From Peromyscus leucopus (Eukaryota; Chordata; Mammalia; Rodentia; Cricetidae), in NCBI RefSeq assembly GCF_004664715.2, contig NC_051069.1, positions 73,554,647-73,618,646 of the forward strand: a stretch of 64,000 bases of DNA. The letters are read 5' to 3'. How positions within the stretch are numbered: the stretch's first letter is position 1; each line of letters opens with the position of its first letter. The notes beneath the pieces are model-generated. The model saw only the letters and a program-made list of their open reading frames with translations. It ran no database searches and was not told where the DNA came from. Positions 35,797 to 48,399 of this stretch are shown one piece after another. Made by a program: the position numbers and the translations under genes.

Positions 35797-36056
35797 ATCC
35801 AAATTAACAAAATCAGAAATGAAAAGGGGGACATAACAACAGACATTGAGGAAATCCAGAGAGTCATTATGTCATACTTCAAAAACCTCTACTCCACAAA
35901 ACTGGAAAATCTAAAAGAAATGGATAATTTTCTGGATAGGTACCACATACCTAAGTTAAATCAAGACCAGATAAACTATTTAATTAGTCCAATAACTCCT
36001 AGGGAAATAGAAACAGTCATTAAAAGTCTCCCAACCCAAAAAAGCCCATGACTAGA
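35384..36056 (+). pseudogene. L1 ORF2 fragment (between endonuclease and RT domains), inverted
   Basis: An open stretch from the ATG at 35422 to 36051 (209 codons) encodes the region of L1 ORF2 just upstream of the reverse-transcriptase domain. Recognisable pieces are YPNLWETMKAVLRGKFIAL near residue 9, INKIRNEKGDITTDIEEIQR around residues 129-148 and the start of the RT-proximal segment at the end. Upstream, the frame is lost because the A run at about 35425-35429 has one base more than expected, which gives a stop. A (GA)n tract (35741-35795) replaces the normal short segment with an Arg-Glu run of about 17 residues without breaking the frame. It lacks the endonuclease, RT catalytic motif and C-terminus, so it cannot be functional. 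Confidence 0.8.
35741..35795. repeat. (GA)n microsatellite inside L1 ORF2
   Basis: About 55 bp of perfect GA. The purine run extends left to about 35737. Confidence 0.95.
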
Positions 36057-36072
36057 TGGTCTAATGAGTTTT

Positions 36073-36417
36073 GATCAGAGGTAACAGGTGTAAGTTACCA
36101 CTGAATTGAAATTCTCCTGTTGTCCTTCCTCTTTTCAGTTAACTGCCAAGATCAAGACAGTGCCTGCTCCATGTGTTTGAAACTTGAAATGACAAAATAT
36201 ATGACAAACTGTGTATGGATGAGAAATATTTTGGTCTGATTTTTTAAAAAATAATAGTCACATTCATTAAGCATTAGAAAATATATGGTAATTTAAGACT
36301 GTATTTTTATTTGAGTAACAGAATCATCAGCATCCAGAGCACATTCAGGAACAGAGGGAGGCATATCATCAACTAAATTCTATAGTTCTCATGCTACATA
36401 TTTCTTGAAACTCATAT
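36073..36417. other. unassigned intergenic sequence
   Basis: No recognised feature. Confidence 0.4.
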
Positions 36418-36590
36418 GTCTCAGGACAGCTTTGACCTTCCTGTGTCACTGAAGGTCAGTTGAACTTCTGACCTTTCTGTCTCCACTTCCTGAGTGCTAG
36501 GATTTCAGGGATGTGTTACTACGCCTAGCTTATGCAACACTGAAGACGAAATGCATACTAGACAAGCACTCTGCCAACTATGTTATTTTT
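36418..36590 (-). mobile_element. diverged B1 plus ID-like segment
   Basis: 'tgagtgctaggatttcaggg' and 'tgttactacgcctagct' are a reversed B1 head, followed by 'gacaagcactctgccaacta', a reversed ID-like A-box side. Same arrangement as at 3785-3945. Confidence 0.55.
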
Positions 36591-39500
36591 ATATAAAGAG
36601 ATACTTTCCCCAGAGTTTGCAAATCAACAAATTGGGAGTGACTTAATTATACATATAGCATTTATAACAAAATTCAAACCCAAAAGGAACTGAAATAATT
36701 TGATTATCAATTGAGAATGGAATAAAGGGCTACTTCCATGCTTTATGAACTATTACATTTGTGTTTCTTCTATTAATAAAAATAAAAGAGACACAAACAG
36801 TTTTGATTTTCTGGCCCTTGCTTCTGTCTCTGGTCCACTTGGCCTTGACTCTGAGGTTCTCCTGTATATTCAGTTGTCATTCACTTTCTTACTATGTAAC
36901 AGTAACCATACAATAACCCACTACCCCAACCCTGACGTGGTTGCCCAGTTCCAAAGTCACGACTATGGACTTAGTCTTTGACATTCTTGTGATACTTATA
37001 TTCAAATGACAAAGGAGTACCCTGGCAGTACAAATTAGCTGCATGTCACATCCTTATTCTTCAAATGCTGAGGTCAGATCCTTGCATACAGGCTGTGCTG
37101 AGTTTTCTTCCCCCGTTTTGCCTGGAGCATTATAACATACCATCATTCCTAAATGATTTGAGGATCCTTCCTATCCTGTGGTATGCGGCTTCTTTTCCTC
37201 ACTTGACTTGAGTTACTGTTCCCAAACCAGAGCTATGATTGTGTTTATAGTTGTGCAGAGATTCAGGAATGATAATCTTGGTGACTCCTAAATTTGGACA
37301 GGCATTTGGAGGTTTCACTGCTGTGCTTTTTATGCAACTAAATGTCATCTCGCTCTAGTGACAAGTGGGACAAAGGCTAAAGATGTGACCCTGGATACTG
37401 TATCCATGGTCTTTGTTGGCTCCTATAGGTTTGTCAAATTTTCCTTCTTTTGATGTATAAGTCTTTCTCAGTTATGGTTCCCAGTGACACACATGCATTT
37501 TATTAGTAAACTTTTTTCAGCTGTGTATAGTATATATTATCATTATATAGTATATAGTATATTACTACATATAATATATATTAATAATGATTATTAGAAT
37601 TGCTTTTGTGTATCAAAGGAAAAATAATGAGTAGAGTATCTTTTTCAAATTGAATAAAGAAAAAAATATCAAGAGCAAAATTAATGCATTGATGCTTTGC
37701 TTGACTCTCTGTGTCTACCTTACCTCTTAAGGGCAGACTCCATTAACAAGTTTAAATTATAGTCTAGGAGAGTTTTCAAGAAAGCATTATAGTGTTACTA
37801 AGTATGCGTGCATATGTATAAGATGCCAATTTCTCTGAAATTTAGATGTGCTAAGCATTGGATGTTTTATATTTGACTGCCTATTAGATGAAAAAGAGTA
37901 TTTTATGCCCAGGTAGAAGTTTCATTTGTGGGAGTGGGGTTGAACTTTGTAATACTAATTACCAGCTTAATCTTTACCATTTTCTGCTAGTTAGCTTTAC
38001 CTCTTATTTGGTCTTGTAAAATGTCTTTATCTTTATTCTTGCTGAAATTGTTTATCATTTGTGTACTGATAGGTGTTTACAAGGTAGTTTCCCACTTGGC
38101 TTTTGTATATTTTTGATAAGCAAAACCAAACCTCAGCCAGTTTTCTTCTCCTTTTATGGTTTTGTTTTCAAGTTTGAAAAGTCACTTTTGCTTCTGAGTC
38201 TCAAGGGTAAATGGAAGAAATTCATGTGACTTTGGTTTTTTATTTATAAACTTTATTATAGAAAACTTTCAAATAAAAAAAAAACCTGAAATTAGCCAGA
38301 ACCAAAGCTTATACATTTCAATGATCACTTAGAACAGCCATTTATAATGGAAGCCATGTAGCTTCACATTGGATTTTAAAATGTCACTATCTAATATATC
38401 ACTATGTATTTATTCACCACCAAAACAGAAATATCACATCTTGAATATAATAAAATCACAATGCATTGAAGCTATGTTAGAGTAAAATTCTCGTGTAACC
38501 CAAAGTGAAATGGTAACCTAAGGAAACATTGCTTAGAATAGAAAATTACAATCTTTTTTGTGTTAAATTTAATTATATATGTAGCTATACACTTATTTGA
38601 AGCAGAGGCACTTTTCTATGAGCCAACAATCTCAAAAGAATAGGAACGGACAATCTGAGGCAACTATGAGGTAGGTACAATGATGGGATAAAACAACCAT
38701 TACATTTTTTGTTTTGAATTTCACTTTGACCAGATGGACTCAATCATTAGTGTTCACCCCTCCCCTGCCTCCTCCAACTTCTCTGATTCCCGCACTGCAT
38801 AATCCTTTCAGTGTTTCCGAGGGCCGGAGCAATGAGGTCATCTGGGTCCAGTCACTTCTATAAGACAATTCTTTCTTGTCCTTGCCTGTGGTGGGTCTTC
38901 CCAGACAAAATGTGTTTGTAAGACATGAAGACATCAGGGATGTGTGACCAGGTCTCAGGTGGAAAGGACAGAAGGGTGGGAGATAGCCCTCAAACTGATC
39001 TTGGACTTTAATAAATTAGAGACTCAGACTGGAGCAATGAGAGGGAAATACAGTTGTTCGCAAACTTCAAGCAGCTCTCTAGCTCGTTTTTTCTAAAAAA
39101 TATCTTTTTTTAAACTATCTGCCTGAGGTCTTAGTCTTAGCTCATATGCTCTGGAGATGGGAACATGGAAACAACCTCTATGTTGCCAAACTTGTTTGTT
39201 TTGCTTTTCTCTTCCACTCTCTCTCTTATTTCCTTTCTCTATAGCTGTTAGGAAATCTCACATGCTAAGTTAGCCTCTAAGTTCAAAGCAAGAAGAAAAT
39301 AATTATGAAGTAAAAAATGATACCCTGTGAGTGCAGCAACAATAATTTGCCTTTCTGAGCTTTCCCAGCCTCAGCTTTCAGTTTGGAGGACCGATCGCTT
39401 CCTGAGCATTGTTAGACCCTTGAACATTTGCCCTTCCAGCTGTGGGGACAGCATTTTTTTGTTTTGCTTTGCTTTTGACTTCTGTTATGTTTTGACAATC

Positions 39501-39688
39501 CCACCAAAAACTCATCCCGTGTTTTAGTTGCTGCCATTGTGAAATATTAACAGCCAGGACCTTTAAGATGCAGGTGGGATAGTGTGGTTCTGCCCCAATC
39601 CATGATCTCAGTCTGGTCGCCTTTTCCTGCCATTCTCCTACACTGTTCATTCCTGCATTTTCCAAAAGCCCCATCTATGTTGTGGATT
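36591..39688. other. unassigned intergenic sequence
   Basis: About 3.1 kb with no recognised transposon apart from AT-rich text (37520-37600, built of 'tatagtata' units). A 64-codon minus frame at 38740-38934 has no support. Confidence 0.4.
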
Positions 39689-39916
39689 GAAAGATGATAA
39701 TCTGAGCCCAGTGGTGGTGGCACACACCTTTAATCCCAGTGCTCCGGGGTGAGGTGGGCGGCAGAGGCAAGCTATGAGATTGTGAGGTCAAGGCTAGCCT
39801 AGTCTATAGGGGAAGTTGCAGGACAGGCTCCAAAGATACACAGAGAAACCATTTTTCTCGAACACCCTCCCCCCAAATAAAAGCCAAAAGGAAGTAAAAA
39901 AGAAAGATGATAATCT
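39689..39916 (+). mobile_element. B1 SINE with perfect 15-bp TSD
   Basis: B1 body at 39704-39901 ('cagtggtggtggcacacacc', 'tttaatcccagtgctcc', 'agatacacagagaaacc') lies between gaaagatgataatct at 39689-39703 and 39902-39916. The central part has drifted ('gctatgagattgtgaggtca'). Confidence 0.9.
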
Positions 39917-41814
39917 TAAAATTTATGCTTGTTTCCTGAGAAACATGAATGCAGTCCTTATCCATATAACCTTCACATTACTGGTCCTTCATTTCCATTT
40001 CTACACTTAGCCTATCCCTCTGGGGACTTGTAGAATCCATTTCTGCTTCTCTTGTAACAACACAGTTCCCTTAATTTCTCAGACTCCCTGTTGAGCCATT
40101 TGTAAAAGCCAGCTGCAACTTTCTCATTCTCTCACTCAATTACAGCTCCCCTGGTCTTTGCATTCATGTGAAATCATTCTTAAGATGTCCGCGTGTGAAA
40201 TGGTGTCGGTTCATTTAGATTTTATTTATATCCTGTCCACTTCAAAGATGCATTTAGGGAATCTCAATGCTGCTGCTACCTGCTGAGCACATCAGCACAG
40301 AACTGTGTCCTGAGATTTCCTGGTTTTAATTCCACAGGAACAGAGGGGAAAAGAGAAGCAACATGAGAGAAGCGGCAGGTAGAAAATATAGAGAATTTTT
40401 AGGCTAACAACTGCCACTAATTGTGGGCTTATGAAGGTAATTTTGTTTCCCTGTGTGACACAGTTTTCTTATAACAAAAATAGGAATAATGATATCCAAT
40501 AACTTAATGGGGCCATTTATATCTGACACCTTTAGTTATTATGGCAACTGGAGCTTTGAATAGCATTAAAACACAGCACGAGGAAATTAGTCTTTTTGAG
40601 TATCAAACCTGAATAGAAGACATTAGTGCACTGGAAATGTTGGCATCCATTTTGTTCATGCTGCTTTGAATTCAAGACTGATATGAAGCTGTCTGAAGTC
40701 ACAAAGGTCCAGGCTGTGCTGCTTTATAATCTGTCTACTCCTGTCCCTAGTCCATCTCACAGGTTAAGTGCTGTGGCTTCTGTAGAGCTCAGATGAGTAA
40801 ATCAACTTCATTTATTTCTTTTGACCTTCCAGCTGTTCCTGTGATCAACCAGAGAGTGATCCATCGTCTTCCAAAGCAGACAGGGATTAGGCTTGCCAAA
40901 GGACCAACAAAGAGACTCATCCTTTCTTCAAACTTTCCCTCTGACTGTTGGTTGTACTCAAGATTCTCTCTGTGTTGAAAATGAATGTGGCATGTCCACT
41001 CATTTCTTTTAAAAATATTTAATATCAAAACAGGTACAAATTTATATCTTCCCATTTGATTTTTGATAAAAATATGTAGATTAGATACTTTGACATGATT
41101 TCTTTTGACTTATGGACATTCTGTATGTGCCTGAGATAGGCAGCCTTACCATGTTCAGAGGGTAGAAAAAAGCTTTACCAAGACAAGTGGCAGGAGGGGA
41201 AGGTGTCTGCACAAAGGACTCTGGAGAAGAGGACCTTGTAGCATGCTTCAGAAACTCTAAGACCTGACCATCCTGTGAGGATATACAAATAGCCATAGAG
41301 ATGACTGATGTGCCAGAGTGTCCCAAGGGATTAGAACCTTTCTAGCTGATGCTATCATAGACATGGTACTTGCTTTTACATGTACACATGCTGAAAGCAT
41401 ATATGGTATTCGACTGATCTAAGCTGTGTCATCTGGATGGAGCAGATGAAGTAACACCAATGCTCTAAAAATTCATCAGCGAATGGGCAGAGCTCCTTTC
41501 TGAAGGAAAAATGTCCTGCACTCTGAGAAGCACATCTACTGAGACTCTCAGATTATGACGTGCTTGTCAGACTTGTGAATCAGTTTGATGCAAGAAGTTA
41601 GGCAGCAGTGACATGTGGCAAGCTGCCTGAGGTTTTAGCGGTATTCCCTTTATAAATTCAAAATAAATTTTGAAACTTACTGGGCTTTGTGTTGATGCTT
41701 TCTTTTTCACAGTACCTAATTCTCAGTCATAAGCCTTGATCAACAAGAGCCTCACCCTCTCAAGGTCTTAATTTGTTCTGTCTAAGTCCTGGATTCTAGA
41801 GGTACTTCTAGTTA
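39917..41814. other. unassigned intergenic sequence
   Basis: About 1.9 kb without recognised repeat or gene. A 61-codon frame at 40793-40978 follows a pyrimidine-rich tract plus AG, but I see no matching exon. Confidence 0.4.
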
Positions 41815-42591
41815 ATCTAAGGCTTGATGCTAGGATCCACATGTGAGTAAGAACATGCAATATTTGTCTTTCTGGGTTTGGATTAACTCACTCAGTATGT
41901 TTCCCGATTTTATCTATATTTGCAATTGTCCTTTACAGCTGAATAAAATTCCTTTGTGTATGTGTACCTCATTTCTATTTTCTAGTCATCAGTTGATGGG
42001 CATATAGGTTATGACCATGTCCTAGCTACTGTGAATAAAGAAGCTATGGAAATGGATAAGGATGCATCTCCATGGTGGGGATGGGACAGAAAGACCTTAA
42101 GGAAAAGCAGATAGAGGCATACCAGTGATATGAAGGGAAAGGGGGAATACTGGATAACAGGTTTTCACAGGGGAGAAGGATGAGACAGTAAGACAGAGGA
42201 GATAGTGAGGATAACTACCACTAAGGATACTGGAAAAACTATATAATTTAATTGGAGATATCCTAAATGAGGAAATACTGCTTGCAGAAGCCAAAGGTTG
42301 AAAACTGAAGAGCCCCATTTAGCCATGGATACCTTCCTTTTGATATCCTCCAAATGATAGACTATTGCCATTTCTATCAGATAATTAGCAGAGTTGTATG
42401 GGAAGACACATGTTGGTCACCAAACATGGAAAAAGCAAGTAGTTAGCCGGGCGGTGGTGGCGCACACCTTTAATCCCAGCACTCGGGAGGCAGAGGCAGG
42501 CGGATCTCTGTGAGTTCGAGGCCAGCCTGGTCTCCAAAGCGAGTTCCAGGAAAGGCGCAAAGCTAAACAGAGAAACCCTGTCTCAAAAAAC

Positions 42592-42625
<34 letters not shown>

Positions 42626-43620
42626 GTTAACAACCAGGAAGCTTCCTGACTCCTGGATAGCTTTCATATTACCCAATGATGCTATGCAGACTAACGGGGG
42701 GAAAGTCATCAACTCTTACCTAGTTATGAACACTTTGCACTGCAATAATGACAGATGTATCAAGACATACCTATGGGTGCAATAACAGCATTAACGTTGT
42801 GGGGATAATCAACCATTCTCTGATTGGATTTAAAGCCCACCCCACAAGAGGAAATTCATGTCTAGTCCTATAAGTCAGGGTCATTGTAGTTGGGGAGCAC
42901 ATAGACCCCAGGGATGAACCTATAGAATTATTATACTATTATTTTGCCAAATAGCTATATTATCAAACTGCTCTCCAAACTTGTATCACTATACTCACAG
43001 ATTAGTGCAGATCTCTGATTTCATCTTTGTGTAGTGGACGGTGCTTAACACAGCAAGTCATCCTAGTTTAAGTGTGGAGAACAAGCATCTGTGGAATGTT
43101 TGGTCACCAAAGAGATATACACATAGCACTACCTCCACTGAGGCTCAGGGATTATCATGAGAGAGGGGTCAGAAACATTGAAAAGATCATAAGAGCCAGA
43201 GACTGGGGGGGAAAGGGAACAAACCAGCATCTTCTGGATGTTATGGACTGCCATGCTCGTGAACTCAGAAATTGTGGTTGTCTGTTCAAGGTCAAGCCAG
43301 TCAACATTGCATCATGGAGGGGTAGAACCTAGCTAGCTTAAACTATTGATGGTTGATGGCTTCAGGAAGGGAGAGTCAGTTTCCTTTGACAGATGTAGCC
43401 ATTGTAATGTAGACCAAGATCCAGTAGATGTTCCCATACCCACAAATAAATGAGCAGGACAAATTAGGCAGGGTCTAAATGAAAAATTAAAAAGGCAGTC
43501 ATGAAACTGACAGAAAGGAACATGGATCTAGGAAGACAGAATGGGATGAATATGATCAAATAACTTCAATAAAAGTATAAAATTTTGAAATTATTATTAA
43601 AAGTATTCTATGAAAAAAAA
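41815..43620 (+). mobile_element. Lx-like L1 3' end with inverted 5' part
   Basis: From about 41815 to 42090 the minus strand reads as L1 ORF2 C-terminal sequence ('ttgtctttctgggtttggat', 'cagttgatgggcatataggt' on plus). From about 42090 to 43620 the plus strand reads as an old rodent L1 3' UTR ('atgaagggaaagggggaata', 'ggataactaccactaaggat', 'ctgattggatttaaagccca') ending in an A run. Opposite orientations with the tail on the right fit twin priming. A B1 sits inside at 42446-42620. Confidence 0.7.
42437..42629 (+). mobile_element. young-looking B1 SINE with TSD AAGTAGTTA
   Basis: Near-consensus B1 (42446-42620) from 'gccgggcggtggtggcgcac' to 'cagagaaaccctgtctc' with a long A tail, between aagtagtta at 42437-42445 and 42621-42629. 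It post-dates the L1 it sits in. Confidence 0.95.
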
Positions 43621-43734
43621 TCTGTGCTCTCCCTAAATTTCCCCACATTTCCTCAGTTAAAATTCTTAGTAACAAACATTTTGCTTGGTATTTCTGCTTG
43701 TAAAGTGGCGGTATCATGACAACACTAGGTATTT

Positions 43735-43928
43735 AGCATTGAGCTAGAAACAGGAATTTGTCCTCTCGCTTGGTCCTCACAGCAACTTAACTGTAGATTT
43801 GGTACTAAACCTCAAGAGAAAGAGACTGGTGGAGACATGGGGATATTTTGCTTAGGACAACAACATCATAGGGCAGTAGCTGAACCAAAACCCAGGTCTT
43901 TCTGATTTCAAATCTGGTACTGTTCACC
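43735..43928 (-). mobile_element. MIR SINE
   Basis: 'ttagcattgagctagaaaca', 'cttggtcctcacagcaactt' and 'gctgaaccaaaacccaggtc' follow a reversed MIR. Confidence 0.6.
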
Positions 43929-43940
43929 ACAAATATTTTA

Positions 43941-44003
43941 AATACTTTAGATTTATAAAAGCAATGATTTATAAAAAAATACTTTAGATTTATAAAAGCA
44001 ATG
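43941..44003. repeat. two direct 26-bp copies, period 37
   Basis: The 26-mer beginning aatactttagatttataaaa occurs at 43941-43966 and 43978-44003. Confidence 0.95.
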
Positions 44004-44279
44004 GTAATATTCTAGCTAGAAAACTTGATCATATGCATAAAATGAGAGATATAGTGCCTTTTGAGGATGTTTTCTTCCCACTGACAATTTCAGAAGTGAC
44101 CAAGCATGTGAACGTTGATGTAAAGGGCCTTCAATCCTGACTCACGCTCTCAGTTTATCCATGCTCCTCATTTTACAGCTGTGTGATCTGGAGGAAGCTA
44201 ACATTAATTATATCTTTGTTGTCTAAATTCTCTGAAAACTGAGCTTATAAATTGATATCTGTCCATATAAAAATATTAC

Positions 44280-45610
44280 AAGATAAGATCGGGTATGGCT
44301 GGTAAAGTCATGCAGCTTAAGGAGAACCTACTGCCACTACTTTCCTAAACCAATTTAATTCCTAATTTCATTCTAAATATATACCTCACACACTCACAAA
44401 TGAACGTAGCTCTTAGATCCATCAAAGAAGCTTTTTTTTTTTTGGAGCAGAGACCACTACAGAAAAATTACAACTAGTCAAAATACAGAGAACAATAGAC
44501 CTTGGGGTACCAAGCCCTAAATGCTAATTCTGCAACACAACGCCTATATGAAAAGCTTAGGGAAGACTACAGAATAGGACATGGGAAAAGTTTAAAAGCT
44601 GACAGGACCAGGATGTCTGTTGAGAGACTGTGTCTCCCATATAGTCAGAAAAGCCATGCTCGTGAACTCTCACAAATATAGTTTCCTAAACAAGACCAGA
44701 ATAATAATAACACCAGCTGACATGCTAGTAAAATTGGGAAAATGTCACAAGGCCCCATCCCTAGATCAAGAGTTACAGGCAGTTAATGGCTGTTGTGAGG
44801 GAGAATCAATCTTCCCCAGGGATGAGTCCCTCAGTTGGCTATCCAGTATCAAGTGGTCAACCCTATAATGATTGTGAGAGCTAGAGCTGATGGGTAACTC
44901 CAAGGAAAACAGTGTCTTTCAGACACAGTAGGACTCAAGCACAAAAGAACTCACAGGCTGTGACAGCGTACACCAGACCTCCAAAAGGTCAAGTCAGATG
45001 GAGATGCCAGTACTGACAGAGGGAATTGGAAGTGGGGTTCCACTCATCACCTAGGGGCCATTTGCAGCTGATACCAACTGAGAGAGGGGAAATCAGTTAT
45101 CGCCAGTGTTGTGTTGCTGAGTAGATCAACCACAATTCAGAGGCCTTATGCCCAGAAGTAGTTGGTCAACACAAAACAAATTCTATGCTTTCTTCTTTTT
45201 TTGGGTGAGGCTGTGGCTTTTGTTTAATTTTTTTTTTTGGCATTTTTTTTTTGTCTTATTGGGTTTTTGTTTTGAGTTTTTTGAGAGAGAGGAAGGGAAT
45301 GAGAATACAGCTGTGTGGACAGGAAGTAGAGAGGTAGAAGAGTTGGGGAAGGGTAAAGCATGATCAAAATGTAATATATGAAAACAATTTAATAAAAACT
45401 ACACATATTAGCAACACAAAATGGACTCAAGTTGGAGTTATGTATTGATCCATATATATGTGATAGTGATAATTAAAAAGAGGTGGTACATTTTAGGGGC
45501 AGTAGTGGGGATGTGGGAAGAGTTGTGGGGAGGAGATAAGAGACTTTGAAATGATGTGAATATAGCCCATATACATGCAATCAATTTAATAAATAAATAA
45601 TAAGCAAGCA
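44280..45610 (+). mobile_element. Lx-like L1 ORF2 end and 3' UTR
   Basis: 'aatgaacgtagctcttagat', 'gcagagaccactacagaaaa', 'caccagctgacatgctagta', 'gtcacaaggccccatcccta' and 'ctgttgtgagggagaatcaa' are the 3' end of an old rodent L1. Two tail-like purine-rich stretches (near 45300-45410 and 45480-45605) suggest a duplicated or second 3' terminus. Confidence 0.65.
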
Positions 45611-48067
45611 TAATACTGTTAAAAGCAAAGAAAAAAGGATACTTTAAAGATTTCCTGGTTCTCTAGTGTCTCAGACCCCACAAACAAGGAAACCAATTCT
45701 AATGAACTCGCTCTTACATTTATGTTTAAATTTGTCTCTGGAGAACCAGATTGTGTTTGAGTCTGGAATTTAGTTTCATATAGCTATAGTGTTTGAATTT
45801 CTTCATAGACTACTCAGAGCCAAGACAGACAAAATAATGCCCACAAAATAATCAGTAAAATAATGGACATTTCTTACCCACTGAAAATGAGACAGTGGGA
45901 GAGACCACAAAGCTGGCTAAATCGTTACAAAACTAATGCAACTTAAAATAGAGATTGTATATGTAGTTGTAGTATTAAAATGTAGTTTAGTAAAATATTT
46001 CTAAAGGATAGTTTCCTAATTATGTATTTATAATCATTTAATGATTTGTAAAGTAAAGAATGTAAAAAGGGCAAAGAGAAATGTAATAATATTCTGTGCT
46101 TGCTACTTAATAATGGAAATAAAATTCTGGATATTCAAAGTAAGCAAAAAAAATCAGATTGTAATTTACTAAGCTATTTTAGAAATACCAGAGAGAATAT
46201 GTGTAGAACATATTCATGGAAAATGTATAAGAAAGTATAGTTCAAAAAACATACCATGTATATTTAATTGTGCAACTCTCTGGTTGATAATACTTTTCTT
46301 TTCATTACTATTATAGTAGTCTTTGGGATAATAAACAAAAATGTGTTTTCACTCAGAAAAGTTAAATGCTTCCATGTTAGTTTCTTATTGAAAATTTGAC
46401 ATGATTATGTACATGGGGTAATTTTCCTTTTGGTGTAAAGGATTTTTTTCCCCATTATTTCTTTAAGAAGAGACTAACAAGAGCTTGGAAAGTACAGCAT
46501 GAGAAAAAATACATTGGAGAAGATGTTCTCAAATTATTTAAAATTCAGTAATTATGATGAGCATTTCCAGCACTAGTGACAACTGCCCTTTGTTCTCTGG
46601 GAGTGACAGTTGTCTTTGGTTTTCAGAGGATTTTGCAGACAAGTCTTGTTGAAGAAGACACTGACCCAGATGGGGAATGAGTGGTGTCAGATTCAGTGCC
46701 AGGTCTGGCATCTGCTCAGTGGACCACAAGCACCAAGTCCTTACAACTCTAAAATTAGAACTCAACAGAAACACTGGAGTTTCATTTGAAACTACTAGAA
46801 TGTATATTTTGAGGTGTTTCATTTTTACCCACATGTATTTTCATTTCATTTTACCAAATATTATTATTATATTAAAATGTTACATTTTATATTAAATAAA
46901 TATGCTTACATTCATATTGGAGAAATCCAAACTGGTTTCTTAAGAGTTCAGGATAGAGGAAGAAGGAAAGAAAACAGACTCTCCTGCAGATGTGCTATAC
47001 TCTGAGATATTTCATCTCAAACTCTAGAGATCTGTTTAGTTGATAAAACAGCACACAGGCCACCACACTTGGTTGTATAATTCTAGGAGATGTTAAAGGT
47101 TCTGGAGAACAACATCCTCTATATTTTTAACAGAGATCTGATAGTTTTGCTTTCTAAAGCTATGTTCTTAGGTTTGAGATTTAAAAAAAAAAGCCAAGGC
47201 TGAGTTCAAAGAGGAAAAATAACCCAGTAGAAAAGTCTGTGATGAAAGTAGATTTAATTTCCTATGGTTAATTTACTTTCCTTCTGATTTCAGCCTTGCT
47301 TGATTTCACATGATGTGTTTTCAACCAGAGCTCAGATTTCAAGGTGCGTGAAGACATGGCAGGAGCATGCACAGAAGAAGGTTTAATTGAACACATACAT
47401 GTTCCCCTTGTTAAAGAAATTGTTTTTCAGCACCTTGAAGGACTAAGCAGTATTTCAAAAATTGAAAAGTGATCACTGCCAAAGTCATAAGCCACCTTTT
47501 CATTATGGCTTCGGCTCTGATCACTAGCCTAGGAAACTTTAATGAGGAGAATTAAGAGTGGAAGCCAGTCAGGCTTTCTCTTCCCCACTGGTTCTCACCA
47601 TGACATGGGAATATAGGCAGACATCTTCCTTCCGATGAAGTGGAGGTTGATTGCAGGGTTAGTGCACATAGATTCCCATTATTCTCAGGTTACACAGGAG
47701 CCACTAAAGCATGACATCAAATGGAGGCCACCTTGCCTGCTGGCTTGCCTCTCATGAAATCAGTTCTTACAAGGTAAGTTAACAAAAACCACTAGGATAA
47801 AACATTTTAAAAGTGAAAAATCTGACACTTTTAAACTGGTTGAAAGAGGACGTGATCTAGTAGATTAATAATTTTGTTCATGTTAAGTTAAATGATATTT
47901 CTCATACCTATAAAGTAAAAAACAGAAAAAAAACTATAGATTAAAAGTGTTCATTAAGTATGAATATTTCTTGGATGATGTTTAAAATTTTATCCAAAAC
48001 ATGGCCTACAGACACATGGAATCTAGCATCTATATGGTTCTGAGTGAGGGTCTCTGGGACACACACA

Positions 48068-48116
<49 letters not shown>

Positions 48117-48399
48117 TCTCTTTGGCTGCATTTCCAGAGTTGACAGGCAGCAAAAGACAACATATACCTGTCACACCAAAATTACATGTTCTTGGCCCTT
48201 CTGTAACCCTGTTTAGTAAAAAAATTACATAAAATATCTTGCTCGCATTTCAGCAATGTCCCAAATAGATAACTTGTCAGCTTGTTAGGAGAAAGATAAG
48301 TTCATTCTTTCTTTTCTCTATAAACATTTTAATGTAAAGAACAACAATAGAGAATGAGAGGCATATATGTAAGCAGTCTCCTTAAAAGAATAATTAAAA
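45611..48399. other. unassigned intergenic sequence with (AT)n
   Basis: No gene or named transposon. Holds a 42-bp (AT)n at 48070-48111, which could extrude a cruciform. Short frames around 46.5-47.0 kb have no support. Confidence 0.4.

Larger units (their letters stand above)
34241..36072 (-). mobile_element. L1 insertion with inverted 5' part and extra 3' sequence; 16-bp TSD
   Basis: The 16-mer tggtctaatgagtttt is present at 34241-34256 and 36057-36072. Between them, read on the minus strand: an L1 ORF2 3' end and 3' UTR (35383 down to about 34405), an A-rich tail (T-rich 34388-34430 on plus), then about 140 bp of non-L1 sequence (34396-34257) ending in an AATAAAAAA stretch. The 5' portion (35384-36056) is L1 ORF2 in plus orientation, the signature of twin priming. 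The 3' extra segment fits a 3' transduction. The sense-strand site tc/aaaa fits the L1 endonuclease preference. Confidence 0.8.

Noticed and set aside
40793..40978. Possible exon after a pyrimidine tract and AG
   Set aside because: No partner exon, no recognisable peptide; AG after a T-rich tract is frequent by chance.
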